NCBI GenBank assembly: GCA_905250075.1
Contig: CAJNOP010000660.1
Span: 47,675 to 111,674, forward strand
Length of the DNA stretch: 64,000 nt
Source of the DNA: Rotaria sp. Silwood1
Lineage: Eukaryota > Rotifera > Eurotatoria > Philodinida > Philodinidae
Direction of reading: 5' to 3'
The translations under genes and the position numbers were made by a program. Below are positions 35,831 through 48,509 of the stretch, one piece after another (position 1 is the first letter of the stretch; the number at the start of each line of letters is the position of its first letter). The notes under the pieces were generated by a model that was not told where the DNA came from, did no database searches, and was given only the letters and a program-made list of their open reading frames with translations.

Positions 35831-37213
35831 TTATTCTTTTTTCTCTTCAATTTTTTCATTCGTTGATGGATGATCTTCATATGCAAACATTGTTGTCCAA
35901 TCTTTACAAATTAATGCTGTTATTAATGGAAAACCAACACAAAGTGGTACAATATAAAGTAATGCTGGTTGACCATGCTTAAATATTTGAAGTATAAGAA
36001 TTGTTATTAATAATGCAATAATATAAGCTATAAATGAAACATTAAAATAACGTTTTGATAGTGAATTACGTGTCATATCATATCGAAGCATTAAAGCAAT
36101 AAATGCTCCAGGAACAACAATATCACCTAAAATAGAAAAAATTAAATAAATAATTTTATTTTTTTTGTTTTAATTTAAATATACCAAGTCCAAGCATAGC
36201 AAATTTATTTGCAGCAAATAATCCATTTTCAATTAAATCTTGAGGAAAAATTAATTTAATTGGTGCATCAAATGATTTTGCTACTGTAATCATAACTGAA
36301 AAGAAAGAAATAAAAAAACAGCGAAATTTAACTTTTTTGCAAACAAAAAAGAAAGAAATTTTGTTATTACCATTTGTACCAAAAACCCAAAAGATATCAT
36401 AAATAAATAAACCACCAAGTAAAATACATCCATTAATAACTCTAGATTAGAAAAAAGCAACAACAACAAGATAATTTAAAATAAATTAAGTCTTTAATAT
36501 AATTACTTATTAAAATGAAGAATTTCAATTGCATTTATTGAAAAAGCAATACCAAATATATTATTACTTATCCAATGACGTTTAAGTAAATACCAAACAC
36601 CAATTAGTACACAAAAAAATAATGCTATTATATCAATAAAATTAAATTTAAAATCTATATGCATTATATCATTATTTAAAGCATTATTTTCTGATATTTT
36701 AACATGAAATTGTCGTTCACGAAGTTTATTAAATAATGGTAAATGTATTCGAGTAGTAATAGGATGTATAGCACGATAAAGTGCAATTATACCAATAAGA
36801 AAAAAATAGATATTTAAAACAAATGTTATATATTCTTTTGAAACAAGTAATATAACAAGATAAATACCAAATAAAAATCCACTTGCAATAAAAGGAAACA
36901 TAGCCGCTAGACAAAAAAAATTTGTTTTTTTGTGATTTCAAAAAAACAATGAAAATTAAATTTACTTACCATCTTTAGCTGTAAGTACATCGGGTTTTTC
37001 TCCAGATTTTTTTTGTTTATCTTTATGTATTATCGATCGAAATGAACCAAAATAAACGCATAATAATGCAGCAAGAACAAGAAATGAATAGGATAATAAC
37101 ATGCCATCAGTACGTACAACAAATGCTTCTTTGTTGGTTATATTTGTTTCATTAAGAATATCGATTGTATCAAGTAATGGTGATAGAGTTTGATTTTCTG
37201 TTGATGCAGACAT
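35831..37213 (-). CDS. HM13: Signal peptide peptidase (intramembrane aspartyl protease, HM13/SPP)
   Basis: Five exons on the minus strand: 36970-37213, 36507-36906, 36371-36441, 36185-36295 and 35831-36126. They give 1122 nt and 373 residues, nearly the human length. SPP cuts signal peptides and type II membrane anchors within the ER membrane. The active-site motifs are complete: YD in GGLFIYDIFWVFGTN (Asp230), GLGD in MLGLGDIVVPG (Asp277), and the PAL motif in GQPALLYIVP. The N-terminal lumenal tail has N-glycosylation-type sites (NQT, NET, NIT). The C-terminus ends EEKKE, close to but not strictly a KKxx retrieval signal. The GLGD motif is split by an intron after GL. The multi-pass hydrophobic pattern agrees with nine membrane segments. 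Confidence 0.97.
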
Positions 37214-40200
37214 GTTTTCGTTAGGAAATAATGAATAGACTCTTGTTTATTGCAATTACTAAGCCGTTTCGATAGATTGATCCACGACGCACATTTTTCA
37301 TTCGATATTGAAAATCAACTAATTATTAAAGGAGATAGATGTCTCAATGTTCGCCAAGGACAAAAAAATATTTTTATAGGTTTTCTTTGTCAAAGTTATA
37401 GGAGCGGGGGAGGGTACCCCCTGCTTTGAGAATTCTGGTTCAGATTTTTTCCTAATTTAGAGAGATTATTAAACAGTTTTCTCCGCTTTTGGAAAAAAAT
37501 AAATGACTCATGAAAAACCTGTCAGCACATGTGAGGCACAACATTCGACTGCTATACTTTGCGCATTTTTTGCTGTAAAAAAATTTATACTTTGTGTGTC
37601 AATGTTCTAGAGAATGGTAAGTTCCTAGAAATTCATATAAACTATGTCAGGAAGATAGATGTCTTGAAATGATCCAAACGATTTTGAATCTTCAATATGA
37701 GTTTTCATTCTTCTTCAGTAAGTTCTGCAAAACACTGATTTTGACGATTTGATCTCCATTTTTTTTTACGCGAGATAATTAAAATTAGTGAGCTGTTGTG
37801 AACAAGAGAAATAATGAAATTGAGATCGCTTCGTATTGCTATTATGTATCTTGCGTGAGTTTTATTTTTTACTTGCTAGATATAAGCATTGAAAATTATC
37901 ATTTTCTATTGCGATGATCTCAAGAACGGAGAATCAAAAAAAATACACACACTTATAACCATTTGAAATCAAAATCGAGTGTATCTCTTTAGCTCTATAT
38001 CTTAGTTACGCTATAAATAACAAGAGTAGAAAACAAAAACGTCTTGGAGTCTTAGCAAAAGAGTAGATATGTACCTCATACATAGTGTATTGTTTGAAAT
38101 TTCATCCGCTATCTACATAGGACTACAGCCCTAGCAAACTTAAAAAGAGCTACGAGAAGTGCGCAGAGCCCTCGAAAAATTTTCAGAACATTCTTTTTTC
38201 TCGTTCTGCTCGACTTTCGATCCCTCGAATACCGAGTCCTTGAAAAATTTTGTCTCATCGTAAAATCAATTTCGAGTACTCGAAACAATTATCTATCAAA
38301 AGAAAAGATTTGAGAGAACAAATCTATCGGAAAGACACTTTTGAGGATCCGAACTGGTTGCAATTCCTTGAAATCTATGGATTTTTGGAATATTCAATAA
38401 GAATGATCCATCGTAAGACCGTCTTCAATTAGTAAGAGTGAGTTCTATCACTCGACGTCCGTCGATTTTCTGAATATTCGATGAAAATGAGTCTACCCAA
38501 AAATTACTTTACTAGTTGCTTCGATGTCCAATAATCTACAGGTAGGGAAACCTCGCCTACATCATAGGATCGAGAGTAATGGAAAAATTCTCTTGATTAC
38601 TACGTTCGGTTTCAAGCATACGCAACTTCTCACGATCGAACTTCTTTTAAAATTTTTTACGGTTCTTATCTGAAAAATATGATTTAGAATTGAGCTTACA
38701 TTGAACATAAAGTCAGCAATTCAATCATTTTAAATCTGTATTTTAAGTTTTCGGTTAATGATATTTGATGAAAAACGCCGTAACAATTAATTTAAACATT
38801 CGTTAATGATGCTGACTCAAGTTATTTATTTTCTTTGTTATGTATTTACTAATGCATCTTGTTTTCTGTAGGACCGATATGGGCCATCTATTAAACTAGT
38901 ATCCTAATGTAATTTTTGTTGTCACTTTCGTAAAAACACAATAATACTGAACTCTCAGTCTCTCATTACTAGGAGTGTCATTTTCGCGTTTATTTATTTT
39001 AAATTTAAATTTTCGAAATTTCAATTTAAAATAAATTGAATTATTTTTTAAATCTAATTTGTTCAAAATTATATTTTGGACTTAATAAAATTTTTTATAA
39101 ATGTAAATTCATAAATCCTACTTTAATATTCCGAATATTTTCGTGGAATATTTTACCTACACTCTATCAATGACATTTGTTTATAAAAATATCCTTCACT
39201 TAATCGGCGAATTCTTATGAAAATTAATTGGATTCTAAAGATCTTCTTAAATTGTAAAAAAATAATTTTAAAAATTCTATTTCATTCGTTAAAAGTTTGT
39301 ACCGTTTTTGACGGTTCAAAATTTAGAAAAGAGAATTTTAGAATAAAATCGAACAACATCAAAGTATTGTCATGCATTAATTTAAAACGTACTTTTTATC
39401 GACATATAATAGCTGATATTTGGTTTGACTGTTCGACAAAAGATTCGTAATCATAAGTATCTATGTTTAATCCTTGTATTCAGCATTTCTTAGATGAGTA
39501 CCTATGGGTTGGAAAAAGTTTCGTAACATGTATGTACTTATGTTCAAATTTTCAGTTCGGCATTTATGCGATGGTTTTCGAAGGTTCCTAAATCAGATGT
39601 TCAATCTACGAAATTTTGTTCATTTTGAAAGATTTCTTGCCCTCGAAGTTCCTTGACAAGCGGTCTTTCGTGGGTGTCGAAGTTTCAGATAGAGTAGTCC
39701 GAGTATTCCAGTTAATGGAAGACTCGCTAACAAGATTAAAAATTTCGATTGACTTTAACCTTTGTTTTCTTTTGGGTTCTAACTGCTAGTCTTTCAATAA
39801 TTTTTATAATTCATAATCGAATAATACTCAAGCATTTACTTGTTTTCATTTGAAATTTAGACAATCTTAATATGTGTCACAATAGCAACAAGAAAACTCT
39901 CGCACTATGGATGCTAGTATTACTATAACTAGGTTTATAATAAATGTATTACGATTCAAAACACATTTGGAGACATCTGTTTTGCATGTAGATAAAACAT
40001 GATCATATATATTTGCGTATAGCTAATCAAGAATGAAAAGTATTATTGTTATATTTTTCATTAAAATCAGCATGGATATTACAGACGTGACTTCTTTTTA
40101 TACTTAATACATTCGATGCGATTCGATTTTATTAAAGAATGATGGATCCCATCAGTGGAATCCATTGCGTCGAATGTGTTAATTTAAAAGTGACAAAAAA

Positions 40201-43200
40201 AGCCTGTATCACTGTTGCACGAAATACAATATTGTTCCGCAAATAAAAAAATTGGCTGTAATTTTGATTGCATGATTCTCTTAGATTTTTTCTTCTATAA
40301 ATGAAATTATGACAATCATGAAAGATTATCAAAAAAAAAAATACATCAACAATGAACAAATCAACTAAACGAAAATATAAACTAATGCATTTTTATTATT
40401 CTTGTCATCAGTTTCTCTTTTTTTGTTTGTGTCTGTAGAGCCAGTGGGAATGTGAAAGTATTAAATATAAATAAAGAAGTGCTGTAGAAACGCAATACTG
40501 CATTTTTCTTCTTTTCTTTTTTTTTTCCTATGTTTGCACTTCATCAAGAGCTTTTTGTTACTGTATTGACGAGTTTCAATCAATAACAATACATTAAAAT
40601 CAGTTCAACAATGTTCATTATATTACATTGATTTCGTCTCTCCATAATTATTCATTCAAAAGAATTTAATGTTGTGAAAATCTATCGACTAACATCACGT
40701 AGAAAGATTATTAAAATCGAACAAATGTTGAACGCTTAGTTTTCTAGAACTTTCATTTTTATTTTGGTTTCATAGGAACATTTAAAAATTTGTCTTAGAG
40801 AAATTGAAGAAAAAGATGATGTACAATAGATTGCTAAGATATGAAAGAAAGATATTACCGAAACTTGAAATTGTAATAAAAAAAGTTTAAAATTCTAGTA
40901 CTGTTGTTCGTTGACAACTACATGGTTTATGATGATGCTAATTCACTGATATCTCTTGATGAATATGACAGAGAGGCTTTATAGTTCCATTGGCATATGC
41001 CTTTACTCTGGTACGTCAGTAGAGTAGGATCTCGAAATGTAATTCGTAGACGATTAGTATCTACTAGTTGGTTACACTGAACTAAAAAAGTAGTTGATAA
41101 TTATTCAGAAATCAAGCAAACCAAATTGATGAACGACATAGTATTCATTTACTCGAATTAAGATTCTAAGACAATAAGATGCCAATATGGGATGTTATCA
41201 TAGATATAGAGCATTGAAATGCGAAATTTCAGATCACTCCGAAGCAAAGGACTTTAAATACTAAAAGATCTTATGAAATACCATTCGTGTATTGGTACAA
41301 TGCCCTATACTAACATAAGTGAACACTGCCATAACAAATCATCCTAGCTTACGAATATCGTTCAAAAGATCAAGTATGGCATAAAAACAATGCACAAGAC
41401 ATATAACTATTCAGCATTTACAAGAATCATTATTTGTTGTTATTGAGTAGATATTATTTTGCAATGTAAGATTCTTGACAAGAAAAGTTTGTAATCATGT
41501 TTGTGTTTGGTGTCAGAAAATTATTATTTTATACAAAAAAAAGTCAAATAAATGTATATCTTGTCTATTAACAAAAAGCTGTGACAGTTGCTGGAATCTT
41601 TTAGAAACAAATAGTAACAACGCTTGGTAAAAGAAGGACGACAACTAGGCAACATTCAATTTGTTTACGTACATAAGATTTATATAGAGAATAGTTTAAA
41701 TTTCAGTTACACTGATTAAAATATTGGACTGTATATAATGAAATGTTTGAGATTTGGGTCAGTACTCAAATGTGGATTTCAGTTGAAGAATAAGAATGTA
41801 AACAACAAACGAAAGAAAAAATCCAACAGTGTCTTTTTTCTTTAATTATTTTTTCCAATTTTCGTTTGCTTTTCATCTGTACAATGATTGAAAGTGTCAT
41901 TACGCTGAATATGTTTGTCTCATGAACTGTTTGTTTTTCTTTGATACAATACCAACGAGTTTTTTACTCTTTCTAATAAGAATGAAAAAAGAACACAACA
42001 AATAAATCGTCAATTTCGTTGTTTTTCTTCTGCTATTGTTCGGCATCGTGATAATGTGAATAAAGTAATCATCGCAAGACATTTTTACTTGCAAAATATA
42101 TCACTACTAGTTAACATAGATTAAAGTAAAAACTAACTATTCATATCGTGCTTTACCTGCAGAAGTATGTGTTTCGCATCATAATTGTTTTTCCTATCTT
42201 GCTTTTAAATATTAGTAAGATTCGTACTGTGGATATATGTTCATTCTTGCCGTAGTTTAAAAATAGTTTATTGTTGAATTATAAGGTGTGAATCGAAAGT
42301 TTTGCAACAAAATTTTATGACATTAATCAAAAATCAAAATTCGATGAATGAGTCTTTAAAAAGAGTGGGAATAAAAATACGACTAGTTTTCAACAAATAA
42401 AAAGATATGAAGAATAGAAAAACAAATTTACTCTGAATTTTCTCAAAAAGCGAATAAAGATTTTTTTTTTTTAACAAAATTATACCTTGATAAATAATAT
42501 TCTGAAAAGCATTTGAAGATTTTGATAAGAGAGGCAAGAACATTTTTATAGTTCCTTAGTTGCGAGACTTAAAAAGATCTACTTTTAGCAAAATTTGACA
42601 TTTCATCTATCTCGAAACGTCGAAATTGTAACTTGATTGATTCACACTTTTTTTATTCATTCTATGATGGCTTGAGAATCGTTTAAGTCTGGTTGTTAAT
42701 GCCATTCAGTGTGTTTTCCGTTGCTAAAATTATGATGATGAAGAGAGACGCAAAATCTCAACTTAAAACTTATATTCATGATTTTCTTTCAAAAAATATG
42801 TGAGTCTCAAAAACCAGATAAAGAAGACATAGTATCCATCTAAACTGCTACTGATCATGAAAGGATCCAACAGTGTAGGAATTGCCGTCCCGTCTCGAAT
42901 ATAGGCTATAAAGAAATCTTTTGAATTCACAAAAGTGATCGTGACATTTTGAAGTATTCAACTTCAGATCCTAGCTTTAAATGAAATTTGACACACTATT
43001 ACAAATAAATTGGTTTGAAAATATTGTTTGAATAGATAAATTTTTTTTCCTTTTTAAGTAATATTTACGAAAAAAATGTTAGAAACTAGACTTTAGATTA
43101 AAAAGTTTATTTTGTCATTAATAGATTTTCTATATATAATCTTCAATGATTGATTTATATCGAAAGAAAATTCGTACTGTCGTAGAAGGAATATCAGCAT

Positions 43201-43546
43201 TAATAATACTAAAAATGATTGTAGATAAGGAAAAATATTATTTTTTCAATATTCAAGACATGAACTCTGACGTTTGTAATATATTAATATAAAACAATTT
43301 TTCTATAATTATCGTAGAGTTCCTTACATTTTTTTTTTGTTTTTTGAAAGTCGATCGAAGGTAATCCTATGATTCATTTTAATGAATATCTTAGCCAATC
43401 GTTAAATATGACAGATGGCATACCTACTATGGATCATATTATTATTATTATCAAATGTTGTATGTCAATAATTACAACAACAACAAAAAAAAAAAAACTT
43501 ATTTATTCGATATACACAGTCTATATAACATTAATTTCTATTATCG
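37214..43546. other. 6.3 kb region with no recognisable gene
   Basis: This lies upstream of both the signal peptide peptidase and JmjC genes. No frame on either strand shows protein-like composition beyond about 75 codons. There is an isolated GC-rich palindromic spot (GGGGGAGGGTACCCCC, near 37395-37410). Short ends AAGGTGTGAATC and GATTCACACTTT face each other at about 42282 and 42641. The region may be decayed mobile DNA plus regulatory sequence. Confidence 0.4.
42282..42652. repeat. Possible short-TIR element
   Basis: AAGGTGTGAATCGAA on the left and TTGATTGATTCACACTTT on the right are near-complementary ends about 370 bases apart. The interior is AT-rich and non-coding. The match is only about 12-14 bases and no duplication of the target is clear, so chance is not excluded. 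Confidence 0.3.
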
Positions 43547-44604
43547 ATGACAAAAATTATCGATGAAAAAATTCAATCAATTATTCAACAATGTGAATCT
43601 TTATCTATTGATGATATTGAAAAACTTTCAAATTATAAAAAATTAAAAATTACTTCTGAAATAAAATCCAAACGATGGTGTGATATTTATCTTATACTTG
43701 CTATTATATTTGGTCTACTTAGTTTATTTACAACAAGTATAAATCATATTGGTATTGAACATTTTCTTGAATATTCATATAGAAAAATTTTTTCAATTGA
43801 TATTTATCGTGAAGAATGTCTTGCACCAAAACTTGAATCTATTATTGATATATTTCGTCCACCAACATCTTGTAATATTTGTCGTAATATTAATCATATT
43901 GAACGTATATCAAATATAACACGAGAAGAATTTGAAGAAAAATATGCATATACAAATCATCCTGTTATTATAACTGATGCAATGAATAATTGGTTAGCAA
44001 AAGAAAAATTTAATTTTAAATTTTTTAAACGTCTCTATCGAATGAATTCAAGTGCACTTCGAGCTGTTGAAGAAAATTGTCAATTTTTTCCATATAAAAA
44101 TAAAGATGAATTTGAAACATTAGGAGATGTTTTTGATATGGATTTAGAACGAGCTGATATGATTGATGAAAATTATCGACCATGGTATGTTGGTTGGAGT
44201 AATTGTGATTATTCAACAGCTTATCTTCTTCGACAATATTATTCAAGACCTTATTTTTTACCTGAACAATCAGAATCTAGTAAACTTGATTGGATTTTTA
44301 TGGTATGAAAAATTTTATTTTTAAAATTTTCATATGATTCTTTTTTTTTGTGTAGGGAACACCAGGTTTCGGTGCACATATGCATATTGATAATGTTGAT
44401 TTACCATCATGGCAAGCACAAGTACGTGGGCGAAAACAATGGACTCTTCGACCAGTACCTGAATGTTTATTTCAATGTAAAGAATTTAATTTTATTGTTG
44501 AACCAGGAGAAATTATTGTACTTAATACTAATGTTTGGTATCATAAAACATTTGTAATTAGTGAAGATGAAATAAGTATTACTATTGGATCTGAATTTGA
44601 TTAA
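43547..44604 (+). CDS. Membrane-anchored JmjC/cupin-fold dioxygenase-like protein
   Basis: Two exons: 43547-44302 and 44356-44604. They total 1005 nt and 334 residues. A single hydrophobic segment at about residues 44-64 (DIYLILAIIFGLLSLFTT), after a 43-residue charged N-terminus, suggests a type II membrane protein with the catalytic domain in the secretory lumen or outside. The C-terminal half is a JmjC/cupin_8-like domain. The iron triad looks complete, with HxD in HMHIDNVD (His262, Asp264) and the distal His315 in NTNVWYHKT. GRKQWTL gives the usual 2-oxoglutarate-side Lys (Lys279). The PVIITDAM stretch is the domain's first strand. Such enzymes hydroxylate proteins or demethylate; the lumenal relative I would compare first is JMJD8. 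Two CxxC-like cysteines (CNIC) sit between anchor and domain. Confidence 0.85.
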
Positions 44605-44916
44605 TTATATGGTGTTATTTTGCTTTGTATTTTTTTTTTGTATCTAGTCAATTCATATTATCCCTTTTCTTTTTTTTTTTTTAAATATCTATCGAAGATA
44701 ATAAGATTTTTTAATAAAACAATAAATTTTTGCATGTGATTCATTGATATATATAAAACGAAAGTAATGATTCTTGCTTCTTTTTTTTTTTGTTTTTCCT
44801 TTTCTTCTTAATATTCAATGTAAAAATATTCTTTGTAATTAATTAATTTTTTATTATATTTTGAAAAAAGAAATTTGTTTTCTATTAGAACAAAAAAAAA
44901 AAAAAGAATTTTTTAA
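44605..44916. other. Convergent 3' spacer with JmjC poly(A) signal
   Basis: AATAAA at 44713-44718 follows the JmjC stop by about 110 bases. The rest is T-rich and A-rich and lies between the two convergent stops. Confidence 0.45.
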
Positions 44917-45823
44917 TTAATTGTTTGGTTCATAATATAAGTTATATGGTGGAGGTTCTTCATAATTATCACCAAACTCTGTTGTAGTACTTGGTATCGG
45001 AATAGGTCTATTCCAAATTGGCTGAAAATTTTCATCAGATAATTGTTTAAGAAGTTCACCTTCTAATTCGATTATTTTCATTTCAATAAATGTTTTCCAT
45101 ATTAATGTTACAACGCTTAATAGAAAACAAATGCTGGCTAATGTTGTTGCTGAAATAAAATAAATATAGATAATCTTGATTTTTTTCTTTTTTTATATAT
45201 AAAAGTATTAACTACTTACCTAAAATTAAATAATGTATTCCTCGACTGGAATGAAATGAAATGTAGAATGTATCAATAAAAAATCTTCCTGGTGAATGCA
45301 TTTTTGTTAATGAATTAATTATCAATATTGCTGCAAGAATAACTGTAATAAATAAAAAAAATAGTAGGGCAATCCAAATAAAAGCATTGATATATATCAT
45401 ATAACGATTATTTGTATTATAAAGTATAAGTATTAATAAAGCCCAACATGGAAAAATTGCTAAATAAGCAAGATATAATGTACATGTTAATAATATAAGA
45501 ATAACATTAAAATATTGAGGTCGAGTTTCTTGTGTCCATGTATCACATTTAATTATTTGATCTTTATATTTATGAATACAAATAAACCATAAACCAAATG
45601 AACCATATTCAAGTAGATCAGTAAATTGCGTCGTTTTATTTGGGTGTACTATTGTATGACGAACATCAATTAAATCATATGAATACCATTTATCCGAAGT
45701 AAAACTTAATAAAAGTATGAAAGATAAAAGTGTTATAGAAAAACAAATAATTATTATTGGCCATTTTAAAATAGCATAATCATTGACTGTACTGATCATA
45801 GCTGCCAATTTGCGCAGTCCCAT
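44917..45823 (-). CDS. Claudin/PMP22-like four-transmembrane protein with C-terminal PPxY motif
   Basis: Two exons on the minus strand: 45220-45823 and 44917-45149. They total 837 nt and 278 residues. Four hydrophobic segments are visible (about residues 20-42, 105-130, 140-170 and 205-223). The first extracellular loop carries the claudin/PMP22 pattern W...GLW..C...C (Trp46, then SFGLWFICIHKY...IIKC). The cytoplasmic tail has NYEEPPPYNLYYEPNN, a classic PPxY WW-domain ligand with neighbouring tyrosines. Family members form cell-junction strands or act as membrane adaptors; which one this is cannot be told. The start is the first ATG and gives a 19-residue cytosolic N-terminus. Convergent with the JmjC gene. 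Confidence 0.85.
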
Positions 45824-46423
45824 TTTGTTCTTCTTTTTTTTTTTTTTTATTGTTTAAACATGGCAAATATTATTATTTATCACATGATACTAAAAATGAT
45901 AAAAAGAAAAACAGAATATAAATGAATAATGATGTACAATCATTCATTCCACGGTTAGGTGATCATTTAGAGACGAGAATCAGACTTCATATATGTCGAA
46001 AAACAAAAAAAAAGATGCACAATACTAAGCAAAAAATGACGAGAATGAAGTTATACAGATAGAGATATTCACATATCTCTTTCTCTCGTTTATATAATAT
46101 TTTAACAGAGAAGAAAAAATTGTAGGAAAAACAAAACAAAAAAAAAGAGCGAAAAGAAAATGAACTAAGCGAAACATACAAAACTTACATACATATGGTG
46201 CTAATTGAAATATTTCTTTTTTTTCTTATTTGCGATAATTTTATGCATCAATGATTTACGGCCAACAAAGAACAGAAGACGAAAGACAACTTTTTTTTTC
46301 ATCGTATACATATAACGGTATTCAATAGATGTCGCTCAAAGTCGAATAATGATATTCCATCATTTACCATGTATGGATGTAATTGCACCATATCAATTGA
46401 TTTCAATATAGATAGTCTATTGA
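45824..46423. other. Upstream region of the claudin-like gene
   Basis: AT-rich, with T runs near the start codon and GA-rich stretches. No exon was recognised on either strand. Confidence 0.4.
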
Positions 46424-46736
46424 TGTAGACAATCATCGACTGGAAAGCGTGGCGTCTTTCTGTAACCGGAGCTACTTCTGGGGTCGGGTTGTGTGAATGA
46501 CTTGCGGGCGGGAGTCCTGTTTGTCGTTGCTCTATGTTGATCGAGCGTCCGCACGAAGCTTGGCATCGACATGGTGGGAGTTGAGGAATCTCTCCTTCCA
46601 GGGCGTCTAAGGAAGGTTGAACCGGCTGAGGCGCGAATATGCGAGCAAGTCAAAGACCTCATGTTGAGCAGTCGTGGGATAGCGCTTGTGAATAGACAGC
46701 GGCAGGCAGCCCGTCCAATATAGTTGGACCACAATC
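46424..46736. other. GC-rich island with open frames, origin unknown
   Basis: In 46501-46560 I count 35 G or C in 60 bases, against roughly a quarter in surrounding DNA. The island starts and stops sharply. On the plus strand a frame at about 46543-46719 reads protein-like text (KLGIDMVGVEESLLPGRLRK, ICEQVKDLMLSSRG) and ends at a TAG. The minus strand is also open for much of the island. No family is recognised. It may be a fragment of a mobile element or a transferred gene. Confidence 0.45.
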
Positions 46737-47990
46737 TGTTTTTATTATAATTTTCTTTTTTAATTTCTAAGCTATCATAAAACAAATTGTATTATATACA
46801 TTCATTTCTACAATTGTTTACATAACATTTTTCCGCATGAAATACTAAGAAGCTATAGATGGATGAGCGGCTATGTAAAATTTTATCAAAATTTCAACCT
46901 GACTGTTACAGTTTCGATTATAAAATTGTTTAAAGAAAAAACAATCAAAAGACGAAAACATTTATCATTTAGACTAGCAGATTTTCATGTTTAGGACTGT
47001 ATGATATCATTTGAAATTAATAAATCGAAAGTTTATTTTAACTTGTATCTATCAAATATATATCTAAAATAACTTGAGTTAAATCTATGAAATGAATAGC
47101 TAAAGTCTACATTTCAGAAATTTAAATAAGATCAATAGAATTATTAATTTCTCTCTATAACTTCTTTCTTTTTCTTCTGTCAAAAAATATCTAAAATTAT
47201 TTTTTGACTTTATGACATATGAATTGCTGATCATATGCATATTCAATCTGAGAAAACATTCTACAAAAGCTTATCAATACAACTCTGTTAAATGTCAGCT
47301 GATATAAACTTTGATAAATTCGATGTCACTAATAACTGCACTTTAGATCGTTTGCAAATTTGAGTTTTTAGTGTATTACAAAATATTCCAAAACTATTTT
47401 TATAGCAAAACAAATCGAGATTAGAAATTGGGACGACTGCAACTGTAGAGATGTTTATAACACAAACTCTTGTAATTCTTTTTCTTCTAAAATTTTATAA
47501 AAACTTGAATTTATACTTGCATGAAACAATAACACTGAAAATTGCGATGATTATAATCTTCTTTTTTTTATATTTGAAACAGTACGATTGTGAACAATGC
47601 ACATAAACTGAAATGAATGCGGTGTGATGAATATTAAATAATCATAAAAATAATAAAAAAGGCATTATTTCTTGATAATTATTTGATTTCAAAATATAGA
47701 TGTTTATTAGGTTAATTGGAATGAAAATCAGATGATATAATTTCTCGTAGTATTAACAATTATCAATAATTTTATGACAAACAAAAATATCACAAAGAAA
47801 ATGCAAGTAGGGGTCTTGTGGGAAATAAAGTGAAATAGTTTTTTATTTTGCTCAAATTTCTACACCAGCTCTTCTTCGTGCAGCAGTTCCTTAGGATTAT
47901 GAATCTGACATTTGTAACTATTATAAAGAAACAAGTCTATAACAATCGGAATTTTTGCTAATTTAAAATAAAATTTTCATTATTTGTTTC
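46737..47990. other. AT-rich DNA without recognisable features
   Basis: No exon, inverted repeat or tandem array was found by eye on either strand. Confidence 0.35.
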
Positions 47991-48509
47991 AGGCTATTCT
48001 GGTTTTAGTGATAACTGTGCATGCTATAAATATGGATGGAAGTTAGAATAAGAATACAATCAAAAATCATACTGAACTGTCGATGAAAACAGTCAACGAT
48101 GTTTTATTGGTCATAAATCTGACAGTCATACAAATCGTTCATCTGGTTGGAACACTTATTGATTCATGAATAAATATTGATTTCATCGTCATCAAACTGA
48201 TTGGGTCAGTGACCGAAATCTATGTTCAAAATCTCCATTAGTTAATTGTTTATTTAATATGCGATAAGATTCAATACCATCAATCCATTATATTCTACGT
48301 GTATTTTGATGTGAAAATCGTTTAAAATTAACGTTTTTTTTTGGAAGCCGTTGGTGTCAATAATCAAATAAATAAAAATGATTCATTTAAAACCATTAGA
48401 ACATTTATTGATATAAGATTTCAATTAGATATATTATCAATAATACCTAATAGAACAACAACAAGTTATAAAGAAGGATTTATTGAAAAAGTTAAAAATA
48501 AATCTTTAA
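47991..48509 (+). pseudogene. Coding-like remnants, disrupted, next to a TTAA element
   Basis: After a TTTCAG at 47989-47994 the plus strand reads SGFSDNCACYKYGWKLE and then further protein-like pieces in the same area broken by stops (for example CFIGHKSDSHTNRSSGWN). At 48341-48509 a second protein-like stretch reads INKNDSFKTIRTFIDIRF and runs directly into the left end of the 48510-51601 element. Beyond the element the same frame would continue for about 17 codons to a stop. I do not recognise the family. This could be a decayed host gene later hit by the element. Confidence 0.35.

Noticed and set aside
37214-43546. Several 60-77 codon frames (for example near 38250, 39217, 40132, 41900)
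   Set aside because: Their length is expected by chance in a 6 kb AT-rich stretch and none has protein-like composition or a family motif.
46600-46680. tRNA-like B box (GGTTCAACC on the minus strand) in the GC-rich island, suggesting a SINE
   Set aside because: Only 9 of 11 positions match, no A box lies at the right distance and no poly-A or poly-T tail is present.
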